In this document: one piece after another, positions 18,603 to 26,475 of the stretch | Layout of the letters: every line of letters begins with the position of its first letter | How positions within the stretch are numbered: position 1 is the first letter of the stretch | Origin: Companilactobacillus hulinensis | GTDB taxonomy: Bacteria; Bacillota; Bacilli; Lactobacillales; Lactobacillaceae | Length of the DNA: 64,000 nt | Direction: 5' to 3' | Assembly: GCF_003946555.1 (NCBI RefSeq) | Contig: NZ_RHOO01000001.1 | Coordinates: 1 to 64,000, forward strand | The notes under the pieces: generated by a model | What the model saw: only the letters and a program-made list of their open reading frames with translations | What the model was told of the DNA's origin: nothing | Databases searched by the model: none | Position numbers and translations under genes: made by a program

Positions 18603-18660
18603 GTATGTTCTTTTTTGTTTGCATTCGATTGAAAGTTTCATTCTAATATATATAGATTCA

Positions 18661-18694
18661 CAAAAAAACGCTGAGATTTCTCCCAACGCTTGTA
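18661..18694 (-). terminator. Terminator of the pRiA4b ORF-3-like gene
   Basis: On the minus strand AGCGTTGGGA / TCTCAGCGTT pairs fully if G-U wobbles are allowed, then seven T residues. It is a close sequence relative of the terminator at 19298-19331. Confidence 0.7.
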
Positions 18695-19258
18695 TTAACC
18701 TTCATAATTCATTTCTAATATATAAATTTTACCTTTGAGTAATGATTGATGATATTCCAAACTGAAATTACGGTAATCCCATGGATGTTCATTTATTTCA
18801 GGAATTTTTCCTGTTGTGTCGGTATCTTGAATTATCTTCTCTAAGTCAGATGGAAAGATATTTTCAATTATTCCACGTCCGGCACCGTCTGTAACATAGG
18901 GGTAGTGGTTTCCGGAACCACGTTTCATTTCAGATATTTCAATAAGTTCTAAATTAAATGTCCATGATGATCCGTAGTCATACGTCAATGTAGCAGTATC
19001 GCCGATTTCCATTTTTAATGACGTAAGTTTTGTCTTACGTGCTTCTTTAGTCCCATATGGATAATCCATTCCCGGGAACATTATAGAATAGGACACGCCG
19101 TTATAATTTATATCGAACATATGAGAACCTTCGGCTTCAAATGCTGCTAATACGGCATAACTTAATTTTGCCATAGTGGAATTTGCACTCACCTCAATAT
19201 CACGCCAAATAGTGTTTTCAAAGTCTCTTAGTTTTACTTTAAATTTATATACTTGCAT
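18695..19258 (-). CDS. pRiA4b ORF-3-like family protein
   Basis: A 187-residue protein with the pRiA4b ORF-3-like fold: an N-terminal YKFKVKLRDFENTIWRDIEV strand pair, an SYAVLAAFEAEGSHMFDI helix, LTYDYGSSWTFNLELIEI in the middle and GGRGIIEN-like residues (GAGRGIIENI) near the C-terminus. The family is widespread, often near mobile elements, and has no firm function. The ribosome binding site AAGGATG lies upstream of ATG 19258. It lies downstream of the GH65 gene, separated by a terminator. Confidence 0.85.
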   Translation of the reverse strand: MQVYKFKVKLRDFENTIWRDIEVSANSTMAKLSYAVLAAFEAEGSHMFDINYNGVSYSIMFPGMDYPYGTKEARKTKLTSLKMEIGDTATLTYDYGSSWTFNLELIEISEMKRGSGNHYPYVTDGAGRGIIENIFPSDLEKIIQDTDTTGKIPEINEHPWDYRNFSLEYHQSLLKGKIYILEMNYEG

Positions 19259-19297
19259 ATGATCACATCCTTAATGAAATTATACTATGTTACTAAA

Positions 19298-19331
19298 ACA
19301 AGCGCTGGGATTTTTCCCAACGCTTGTTTTT
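19298..19331. terminator. Terminator of the GH65 gene
   Basis: AAGCGCTGGGA / TCCCAACGCTT hairpin flanked by A and T runs, directly after the GH65 stop. It could work on both strands. Confidence 0.85.
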
Positions 19332-21527
19332 TTACACTTTATCGACATTGATCTCAGGTTCATTCTTATCCAAAACAACATCATTTCCACATAGCTCGAT
19401 CTTGGCAGGGATGTCATTCAATAATTTAACTTTGGAAAAATCATGATTCAAGGTTATTTCAAGCAAACTATTCTTATAAGTGATCCGATAGGTGAATCCT
19501 TTGATTTGTTCGGGCACGTGGTTCTCAAATGAAACTTTATCATCATATAATTTTAATCCAGAGAATCCAGAAGCAATCGACAACCAGCTGCCACCTAAGT
19601 TGGCAATGTGTAATCCATCTTCAGTATTGCCATGCTTGTTCAATAAGTCTGAGAAGGCTGATTCTTGGAATGCCTCAAAGGCCACACTAGGCTTTCCTAG
19701 GCGAGAAGCAATGATCCCAAAGATTGACTTGGACAATGATGAATCGTGCGTTGTGACGGCATTATAGTAGTCGTACTCCCGATTGAGCTGTTCACTAGAG
19801 ATTTCATCTGGGAATAAATACTCAGCTAGGATTGCATCAGCTTGCTTAGCCACTTGGTAACGATAGATTGTTAGGGGATGATAGTGGAGTAGTAGTGGAT
19901 AATTATCCTTAGGTACTTCGTCAAATGGCCACAAAGGCTTGCTTAAGAAACTATCATCTTGTGCATTTATTTCTTTTTCTTTATCAAATGGTAAGTAGAC
20001 CGCTTTTGAAATTTCGTATAGTTTCTTGATTTCGTCCTTGTTAGTTCCATAGTCATCAAGTGACACATCAGATCTCTTTACCAATTTGTCAGCGTATTTC
20101 TTAACCAATGCCAAGTTATGCTTAGCCATTCGGTTGGTGTAGTAGTTATTGTTGACTAAAGCAGTATATTCGTCTGGACCTGTGACTGACCAGAATTCAA
20201 ATTTATCTTTGTTCCAGTTACCAAATTCGGCCCAGAATCTAGCTGTTTCGAGGATGATTTGGAATCCGTATTTTTGGATGAAGTCGAAGTCACCACTCGA
20301 TTTACAATACAAATCAACGGCATAAGCAATATCAGCATCAATATGATATTGAGCAGTTCCAGCAGGGAAGAATGCCGAAGCCTCTTCACCGTTAATTGTT
20401 CTCCAAGCGAATAAGGCACCGCTTTTGACACCGAGTTCAGCTGCACGTTTCTTAGCTTGTGGTAAAGTACTATAACGATATTTTAATATTCTTCTAGCAA
20501 TTTTTGGTGAAGAATAGGCGAAGTAAGGTAAGGCGTATGTTTCTGTATCCCAGAAATAATGTCCTTCGTAACCAGTACCACTCAATCCTTTGGCAGCAAG
20601 ACTGGTCTTCCCGTCTTTACCTGCTGACTGATTAAGCTGGAAAATATTGAATAATAGGGCTGTATTAAGGTGTGGTGCGCCATTAATGGTTACTTCGCTA
20701 TTGAGCCAGACATTGTTCCAAAAGTGTTTAGCGTCGTCAGTTATCTCAGATAATGAATGCTTAGGCATGGTTTCAACGTCACCAGTTTTGGAGATATCTC
20801 CGATTCCAATAATATAGGGGATAGTTGGTTCATCAGATATATCAACTGTCATATTGATCAGTTGGTCTTGTTTGTTAGCTGTTCTCAAAGTGAAGGGAAT
20901 CGTTAGATTAGATTGCTTTGTTGCTAGGATACAACTGTATGAATTGTATGATTTACGTTCGCCATAGACTGATAGTGGGTATGATATGTTCGATTTACGA
21001 GGATCATTTGAATCAAGAATTCGTTCAGTTGTATCAAACGATACAGTTTTACTGATGGTCAGTTTGCCATGATAATTGATCCCTGAGAATCCATACGAAA
21101 TGCAGTACCAATTCCTATTATGTTGACTGATACAGGATTCGACTGTCATTTCAATTGCTTCATTTAGGGAGTTGGTTAAGTGATATTTCTCTAATAATTT
21201 ACCGGTCTTCATATTCAACTGCATTGAGATAAGCTCGGATTTATTGAAGTCAATTCCGTCGGTATTGGTTATGCGAATGTATCGTAAATTGGTGATGTTG
21301 ACGATAGTTTGATTAAATTGTGCATATCCGTAGGCAGATTCACCATAATGAATTTTGGACTTTTCATAGAATCCATTCACCAACGTATCGAAGTTGTCGG
21401 TATTGAGAATGGGATTATTTGCACGAACTCCGAAGTGTCCGTTAGCAATTGAAAAGATTGTTTCGAGAAATGCTGCGTCTTTTTCTTGTAAATCATTTAA
21501 AGTTAAGACAAATTTGTTTGAAGACAT
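19332..21527 (-). CDS. Glycoside hydrolase family 65 protein (disaccharide phosphorylase)
   Basis: A 731-residue GH65 enzyme of the size of maltose, trehalose, kojibiose and nigerose phosphorylases. It has an N-terminal beta domain, the GHYFWDTETYALPYF segment, the AWRTINGEE and PAGTAQYHIDADIAYA motifs of the (alpha/alpha)6 barrel, and the catalytic Glu453 in VTGPDEYTALVNNN. It would split an alpha-glucobiose with phosphate to give beta-glucose 1-phosphate. The start is ATG 21527 with AAGGAG upstream; an ATG 102 bases earlier is not supported. No beta-phosphoglucomutase or sugar transporter lies beside it, so the substrate is unclear. Confidence 0.88.
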   Translation of the reverse strand: MSSNKFVLTLNDLQEKDAAFLETIFSIANGHFGVRANNPILNTDNFDTLVNGFYEKSKIHYGESAYGYAQFNQTIVNITNLRYIRITNTDGIDFNKSELISMQLNMKTGKLLEKYHLTNSLNEAIEMTVESCISQHNRNWYCISYGFSGINYHGKLTISKTVSFDTTERILDSNDPRKSNISYPLSVYGERKSYNSYSCILATKQSNLTIPFTLRTANKQDQLINMTVDISDEPTIPYIIGIGDISKTGDVETMPKHSLSEITDDAKHFWNNVWLNSEVTINGAPHLNTALLFNIFQLNQSAGKDGKTSLAAKGLSGTGYEGHYFWDTETYALPYFAYSSPKIARRILKYRYSTLPQAKKRAAELGVKSGALFAWRTINGEEASAFFPAGTAQYHIDADIAYAVDLYCKSSGDFDFIQKYGFQIILETARFWAEFGNWNKDKFEFWSVTGPDEYTALVNNNYYTNRMAKHNLALVKKYADKLVKRSDVSLDDYGTNKDEIKKLYEISKAVYLPFDKEKEINAQDDSFLSKPLWPFDEVPKDNYPLLLHYHPLTIYRYQVAKQADAILAEYLFPDEISSEQLNREYDYYNAVTTHDSSLSKSIFGIIASRLGKPSVAFEAFQESAFSDLLNKHGNTEDGLHIANLGGSWLSIASGFSGLKLYDDKVSFENHVPEQIKGFTYRITYKNSLLEITLNHDFSKVKLLNDIPAKIELCGNDVVLDKNEPEINVDKV

Positions 21528-21671
21528 AATTGTTCTCCTTCCGATTGAAGAGGTGTATTCAACAATAATTATAAAGTGATTTATATTAAATACAATAGAT
21601 ATGTTTAAACAAATACAGTGATGTGACAAGATATGTTCAACTTTTGAGTATTAAGATATGACTGCACAAAA

Positions 21672-21712
21672 ATAGCGATACTATTATTGTAATAGTATCG
21701 CTTTGTTTTTTT
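21672..21712. terminator. Hairpin terminator
   Basis: AGCGATACTATTA / TAATAGTATCGCT with a 3-base loop, flanked by A and T runs on both sides. On the minus strand it lies beyond repeat B1, downstream of the secreted 3D-domain gene. Confidence 0.85.
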
Positions 21713-21744
21713 AAAAAATGAGTTGTAGAAGGTTTCTGCTTTCT

Positions 21745-21863
21745 AAACGAGTTACAAAAGCCAGATTCCTGCGCTTGCTACAGATAACAAATGCACCAAC
21801 TTCGTTGGCACCTCTGTTATCTTAGGCAATGCTCAGAATCTCCCGGCTTTTTCCACTCTCTTA
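21745..21863. repeat. Family B structured repeat, copy B1
   Basis: This 119-bp element runs from AAACGAGTT to CACTCTCTTA. It pairs AAAGCC / GGCTTT, AGATTC / GAATCT, GATAAC / GTTATC and an inner CCAAC-TTC-GTTGG hairpin. It ends at the base before the stop codon of the 3D-domain gene. Copy B2 at 53792-53910 has the same length and ends. Confidence 0.8.
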
Positions 21864-22667
21864 TTAGCCTAGTACTTGAACTGTAACGTTTTGACGTCCG
21901 AATGATAATGCTTGTGAGTTAGGCATAGCGATGTCTAATTGGTTAGGATTGCTGTATGCGAACAAGCCTGTATCATTAACAACACGGTTGTAAACTGTAC
22001 CGTTACTTGATGTGATTCTCAAATGTGTACCTCTTGGGAATTTTGATAGGTTAGCAGCAACACCGCTGTATCCCATGTTTGATCCAAGAACGGCTGGATC
22101 ATAAGCTGTAGCGTTCATAGTAATTGTTTGTTTAACGTTGTCATTTGACATGTATTTACCATTGATCCATTGGCTTCCACCAAGGTCATACCAAACTTGG
22201 CCACTTGCGTCAGTTGTTTGGGCGTAAACTGTGTAACCTGAACCACCAGCAGCTGTGTTACCTGTGAAGTAACCACCATTAGCTGAGCTGTAAAGATTTA
22301 CATGACCACTGGCACTAACGTACATCATCTTGTTAACAGATGTTACAGGTGCTGTAGTTGAAATGTCTGAAGCGTTGATCCATTGGTTCTTACCAACGGC
22401 ATAGTATGTTACACCATCGATGTTAGCAGTCTTACTGATTGCCCATGCAGTATTATTTGAAAGCTTGTTACCTGTATCACCGACATTACCTTGGGTGTTT
22501 GGTGTTGTGTAGATTGTTGCGCCGTTTGCATTGTTGATGTAAATGACACCTGAAGTTGTTTGATATGAAACTGTAGCAGCTTGAACAGCTGAAGTAGTTG
22601 AACCTAATGTTACAAGTGCGAGTGAAGCGACTGTTAATACTGAAGCAGCGATATTTTTGATTTTCAT
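21864..22667 (-). CDS. Secreted 3D-domain cell-wall protein
   Basis: A 267-residue secreted protein. It has a signal peptide (residues 1-30, basic start, hydrophobic core, VQAA cleavage region), two repeated SH3/SLAP-like modules of about 70 residues (QWINASDIS, QWINGKYMS) and a C-terminal 3D domain with the three conserved Asp (TAYDPAV, VNDTG, LDIAM). 3D domains share the double-psi barrel of MltA lytic transglycosylases, so a peptidoglycan-cleaving role is likely. The start ATG 22667 follows GGGGGAT. It resembles the abundant secreted muramidase-like proteins of lactobacilli. Confidence 0.85.
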   Translation of the reverse strand: MKIKNIAASVLTVASLALVTLGSTTSAVQAATVSYQTTSGVIYINNANGATIYTTPNTQGNVGDTGNKLSNNTAWAISKTANIDGVTYYAVGKNQWINASDISTTAPVTSVNKMMYVSASGHVNLYSSANGGYFTGNTAAGGSGYTVYAQTTDASGQVWYDLGGSQWINGKYMSNDNVKQTITMNATAYDPAVLGSNMGYSGVAANLSKFPRGTHLRITSSNGTVYNRVVNDTGLFAYSNPNQLDIAMPNSQALSFGRQNVTVQVLG

Positions 22668-22865
22668 TATAAGATATATCCCCCGTAGAATATGTATGTG
22701 TATTTTTATATTTATGAGTAGCAATTAACCTGGCAGTTAGTTGTGTACTCTAATTTTTCTAACCGAGAAATATCATATAACGTCTGGAACGCAAAAAGTT
22801 GGATATAACCTAAACGTAAATGAGCTATAATCCAACTGTAAATAAGGTGTAACACTATTGAAACA

Positions 22866-23339
22866 TTACAAGTACTTTTTTACTTCTTTTAGCAAATCTT
22901 CCACATTATTGGTTACAATCCCGTTCATCTTAATTAAGCCAATTGTGTAGTTATTAATGTAACCAAAGGGATTCTCACCGATTGTTTTGACTGCTTCTAA
23001 TTTGGCAGGATTGTTGAATCCGTGTTGACGAAGGTCAGTCCATAATCCAACTACAGGAATTTCTTTTCCAAAGGCAAGACCGATTTCTGTAGCAACACCA
23101 TCGTCCATAGTGTCACCATCAAGTACTGCAACTACGATATCAGATGAAAGAAGTTCTTTGTTATCCTCTTGAGCAATCTTGATCGAGTCGGCATAGTTCA
23201 TCTTGTCATTGATGTCACCATTTTCTTGAGGTAGATAAACCTCAATGTCACTAGACATGTCACGAATCTTCTTAACGACCATATCATTGTACATGCGGTC
23301 AGCTTCTGAGAATAGTCCGTTTGCAAAATAAATCTTCAT
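22866..23339 (-). CDS. Nucleoside 2-deoxyribosyltransferase
   Basis: A 157-residue enzyme of the NDT family, which swaps bases between deoxynucleosides in salvage. It starts KIYFANGLFSEADRMYND, carries DIVVAVLDGDTMDDGVATEIGLAFG with the catalytic Glu, and has the C-terminal NPFGYINNYTIGLI segment. The family is typical of lactobacilli. It stands alone, with GAAGGA upstream of ATG 23339. Confidence 0.92.
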   Translation of the reverse strand: MKIYFANGLFSEADRMYNDMVVKKIRDMSSDIEVYLPQENGDINDKMNYADSIKIAQEDNKELLSSDIVVAVLDGDTMDDGVATEIGLAFGKEIPVVGLWTDLRQHGFNNPAKLEAVKTIGENPFGYINNYTIGLIKMNGIVTNNVEDLLKEVKKYL

Positions 23340-23435
23340 TTAAAAATCCTTCTTTCATATATATGTAATTCAAGTTTAGCATGAAAGAATTATTTATTAG
23401 CAATCAATTGTAAATAATCTGACTTTGGATCTTTT

Positions 23436-23928
23436 AAGCGGTTTTGATAGTTACTAATGATGTCTTGCAAGGAGATTGGAAGTTCTTACAAAGCTCTAAT
23501 CCAATGACAGATAATAATTTGTATGAAACAAAGCCATATATGGACAAGCTCATAAAAAATATTAGTAACATGCAAGTCTCAACTGCCATGATTCCTAGAA
23601 GTAAAGTTGATGGAGCGTCAGATCTCCAGTATTTCTTGAAGGTGACAGATTTAAAGAGGCATACAACAGGGTAAATACCTTTATCAAAGATAATCAGAAT
23701 AAGAAGTTGCTGTTAATGGAGCTAGGAGTTGGTCGCATGACGCCAATGTTTATTCAACAACCATTTTGGAATTTAACGTATAATTTACCGCAAGCTTCAT
23801 ATGTTAATATCAATCCAAAGGATGCAATGACGCATCCCAAGATAGAGGATAAGTCTTTAGTTATTCATGAAGATATTAATGCAGTTTTTGCAGATATTGC
23901 TGAGAGTTTAGATGTAAATAACTTATAA
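23436..23928 (+). pseudogene. 3' remnant of a sirtuin-like (SIR2 family) gene
   Basis: Two reading frames together give the C-terminal half of a SIR2-like protein. The first carries LQGDWKFLQSSNPMTDN, where sirtuins have their xQGDYxxxQCS segment. The second carries KKLLLMELGVGRMTP and QPFWNLTYNLPQASYVNIN. They are joined by a frameshift near 23640-23645, where the other frame continues GDRFKEAYNRVNTF. The N-terminal NAD-binding half is missing and an in-frame stop lies near 23455. It looks like a decayed gene rather than a sequencing artefact, since both truncation and frameshift are present. Confidence 0.75.
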
Positions 23929-23958
23929 TTGAATTATTACAATGCAGGAGGAACACCG

Positions 23959-25638
23959 ATGGGAAAGAGAATTTTGATAGTTGGTGGTAATGCCGGTGGT
24001 GCATCAGTTGCTGCCAGAGCCAGACGATTGGATGAAGATGCTGAAATAATTATGTTCGAAAAGGGTCCATATGTTTCATATTCAAACTGTTCCTTACCAT
24101 ATTATTTGAGTGGTGTAGTCGAGAATGTTGACGATATGGTAATGAAAACTCCAGAACAATTTGAAAAACAGTATAATATCAAGGCTTTGGTCAACAATGA
24201 GGTTATTAGTGGTGAAGACGAGCTCAAGACAATCACTGTTAAGAACTTAGTAACCGGTAAAGTCTCTGATTATAAATACGATGAATTAGTTCTGGCAACT
24301 GGGGCTACTCCAGTTTTACCTAGCTCAATAAAAGGAATCCATAACAGTAATGTCTACACAGTTCGTGATGTTGAAGATATTAAATTGATCAACGATAAAA
24401 TTAGTGGTGTCAATAATATTACGGTTATCGGTGGAGGATTCATCGGATTAGAAATGATGGAGAACTTATCCCATGCAGGTAAGAAGGTAACTGTGGTCGA
24501 AGCAACCAAGCATGTGATGGCAACGATTGATGACGATATGGCACAACTTGTTCACAAAGAAATCATCGATAACGGTGTAAACTTAATTGTTGATGATGGT
24601 GTTAAAAAAATCACTGATGACTCAGTTGTTCTTTCATCGGGAAAGACTATTCCAAGTGAAGTCGTGATTGCTGCAATTGGTGTGAAACCAAATGTTGAAT
24701 TAGCAGATAATATTGGTCTTCAACTCGGAGAGACTGGTGCAATTGAGGTCTATGATGGTTATCAAACTAGTGTTGACCATATTTATGCAGTTGGGGATGC
24801 CATTGAAGTTACCAATATGTTAACTCGTAAGAAACAACGCTTGAATCTTTCTGGTCCGGCTCAGATGCAGGCAAGAGATGCCGCTGATCACATGTATCAT
24901 CGTCAAACTAGACGTCCTGGAGTTATCGGAACACAGGTGGTCAAAGTCTTTGGTTTGAACATTGCATCAACTGGATTGACGCAAGAACAGGCTGGACTTA
25001 ATAACTTCGATTATCGAACGGCTCTGGTTATTCCTAAGGATAAGGTTGAAATAATGCCTGATGCTAGTCCAATTAATTTGAAACTTGTCTTCGGATATCC
25101 AAGTGGCGAGATCCTTGGTGCACAAGCTCTGGGCAAAGGTGATGTGGATAAACAGATTGATGTGATTGCTACAATGATCACTATGCACGGCAAAGTTGAA
25201 GATTTGCAGAATTTGGAATTAGCCTACCAGCCGTTATTCAGTACTCCTAAGAATGCTGTTAATGTTGCGGGAATGGTTGCTACTAATATTCTCAATGGTG
25301 AATTCAAACAAGTTCCAATTTCAGTTGTCCGGATATTGGTTGAACACGGTGCCTTTATTATGGATGTCAGAGAACCTAGTGAGTTTGCTAGGGGTCATCT
25401 TAGAAATGCCGTGAATATTCCCATGAGCCAGTTTAGAGACAGACTCAAAGAGATTCCACATGATAGGCCAGTATATGTGCACTGCCAGACTAGTCAACGT
25501 GGCTATAATGTCACTCGTGCACTGAATAATCTTGGTTATACAAATGTTAATAACATTCAGGGTTCATTCTTGGGTATCTCAGAGTATGAATATTATCACG
25601 ATGTTGTTGATGATCGAGATTCTATTATTGTTAAGTAA
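23959..25638 (+). CDS. CoA-disulfide reductase with C-terminal rhodanese domain
   Basis: A 559-residue two-domain protein. Residues 1 to about 450 are a pyridine nucleotide-disulfide oxidoreductase with FAD motif GGNAGGASVAAR, redox Cys44 in YSNCSLPYYLSG, and NAD motif GGGFIGLEMMENL. The last 100 residues are a rhodanese domain with catalytic Cys in YVHCQTSQRGYN. Such fusions reduce CoA disulfide, CoA persulfide or polysulfide with NAD(P)H, and some act as NADH oxidase. The start is ATG 23959 with AGGAGG upstream; an earlier in-frame TTG at 23929 is not supported. Confidence 0.93.
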   Translation: MGKRILIVGGNAGGASVAARARRLDEDAEIIMFEKGPYVSYSNCSLPYYLSGVVENVDDMVMKTPEQFEKQYNIKALVNNEVISGEDELKTITVKNLVTGKVSDYKYDELVLATGATPVLPSSIKGIHNSNVYTVRDVEDIKLINDKISGVNNITVIGGGFIGLEMMENLSHAGKKVTVVEATKHVMATIDDDMAQLVHKEIIDNGVNLIVDDGVKKITDDSVVLSSGKTIPSEVVIAAIGVKPNVELADNIGLQLGETGAIEVYDGYQTSVDHIYAVGDAIEVTNMLTRKKQRLNLSGPAQMQARDAADHMYHRQTRRPGVIGTQVVKVFGLNIASTGLTQEQAGLNNFDYRTALVIPKDKVEIMPDASPINLKLVFGYPSGEILGAQALGKGDVDKQIDVIATMITMHGKVEDLQNLELAYQPLFSTPKNAVNVAGMVATNILNGEFKQVPISVVRILVEHGAFIMDVREPSEFARGHLRNAVNIPMSQFRDRLKEIPHDRPVYVHCQTSQRGYNVTRALNNLGYTNVNNIQGSFLGISEYEYYHDVVDDRDSIIVK

Positions 25639-25682
25639 GAGCGCAACAAGATATGTTTAAATTTTGCGTTTACCGAATAAAG

Positions 25683-25718
25683 TAGTCATATCCCTAATTG
25701 GATATGGCTATTTTATTT
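25683..25718 (+). terminator. Terminator after the CoA-disulfide reductase gene
   Basis: TAGTCATATCC / GGATATGGCTA stem with a 6-base loop and a T-rich tail. Confidence 0.75.
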
Positions 25719-25733
25719 TGTAAAATGTTTTTG

Positions 25734-25784
25734 TTGACAAATGTAAACGTCAGATATAATATTAATTTATCGATTACAGTTGTA
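25734..25784 (+). promoter_or_regulatory. Copper-operon promoter with two CopY boxes
   Basis: TTGACA (25734-25739) and TATAAT (25755-25760) form the promoter, though the spacing is a short 15. TACAGTTGTA (25775-25784) matches the CopY operator TACANNTGTA exactly, and GACAAATGTA (25736-25745) matches it with one change. CopY-type repressors release such sites when copper rises. No copY gene is in the window. Confidence 0.75.
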
Positions 25785-25805
25785 AACAGAAATGAGGGAA
25801 TGATT

Positions 25806-26177
25806 TTGACAAAGATAATAGTTTTGATAGCTGGTTTGGCAATTATAGGTTTCATGGTGTGGTGGTTCTTTGGTAAACATGAAGTAGCTGAGGTTTCCGC
25901 AGATGTTTCTGATAATTCTCAGAGTATTGATGTTGAAGTAAATGGTGGCTATTCACCAGAAACTGTTGTTTTGAAACAAGGTGTTCCAGCAATTTTGAAT
26001 TTCACCCGTAAGGACAAATCAAGTTGTTTGGATCGTGTGGTCTTCTCAGACTTCGGTATCAATCAAGCATTACCTATTAATGAAGAACAACAAATTGAAA
26101 TAGATACAACCAAGCCTGGCGAATATCAATGGGCATGTGGAATGGATATGTTCCATGGAAAAGTTATTGTTAAATAA
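25806..26177 (+). CDS. Membrane-anchored cupredoxin-like protein
   Basis: A 123-residue protein with one N-terminal membrane helix (about residues 4-22), then a cupredoxin-like beta domain. Potential copper ligands are a Cys in KSSCLDRVV and the CGMDMFHG motif near the C-terminus. I choose TTG 25806 because GAGGG lies 7 bases upstream; ATG 25800 would leave only one base of spacing. It is the first gene of the CopY-box operon and may capture copper at the outer face and pass it to the ATPase. Confidence 0.8.
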   Translation: MTKIIVLIAGLAIIGFMVWWFFGKHEVAEVSADVSDNSQSIDVEVNGGYSPETVVLKQGVPAILNFTRKDKSSCLDRVVFSDFGINQALPINEEQQIEIDTTKPGEYQWACGMDMFHGKVIVK

Positions 26178-26202
26178 ATTGAGAGAATAGAGGATAAACA
26201 TT

Positions 26203-26475
26203 ATGACTGAAAATACACAAGAAGTTAAAGTTGAAGTTGCTGGAGGATACAATCCAGAAGTTGTTAATTTGAAGAAAGGTGTTCCCGCTAAGATCTCTTT
26301 TACTAGAACTAATCCACAGGGATGTTTAGATGTTGTTCATTCTAAGGAACTCGGCTTTGAAGAGGAACTTCCCATCAATGTAACTAAGACGGTTTATGTA
26401 CCAACTGATAAGGCTGGTGAATTCGACTTCAGTTGTGGAATGGACATGTTCTTTGGAAAGGTAGTGATCTCGTAA
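26203..26475 (+). CDS. Soluble cupredoxin-like protein
   Basis: A 90-residue protein that repeats the domain of its upstream neighbour without the membrane helix. Shared features are EVAGGYNPEVVNLKKGVPAK, a Cys in PQGCLDVV and the C-terminal CGMDMFFGKVVIS. It probably binds copper in the cytoplasm and may stand in for the N-terminal metal-binding domain that the ATPase lacks. Its TAA stop shares a base with the ATPase ATG (TAATG). Confidence 0.82.
   Translation: MTENTQEVKVEVAGGYNPEVVNLKKGVPAKISFTRTNPQGCLDVVHSKELGFEEELPINVTKTVYVPTDKAGEFDFSCGMDMFFGKVVIS

Noticed and set aside
20156-20446. Minus-strand 96-codon frame inside the GH65 gene
   Set aside because: It is an alternative frame of the real gene with no motif and no start signal.
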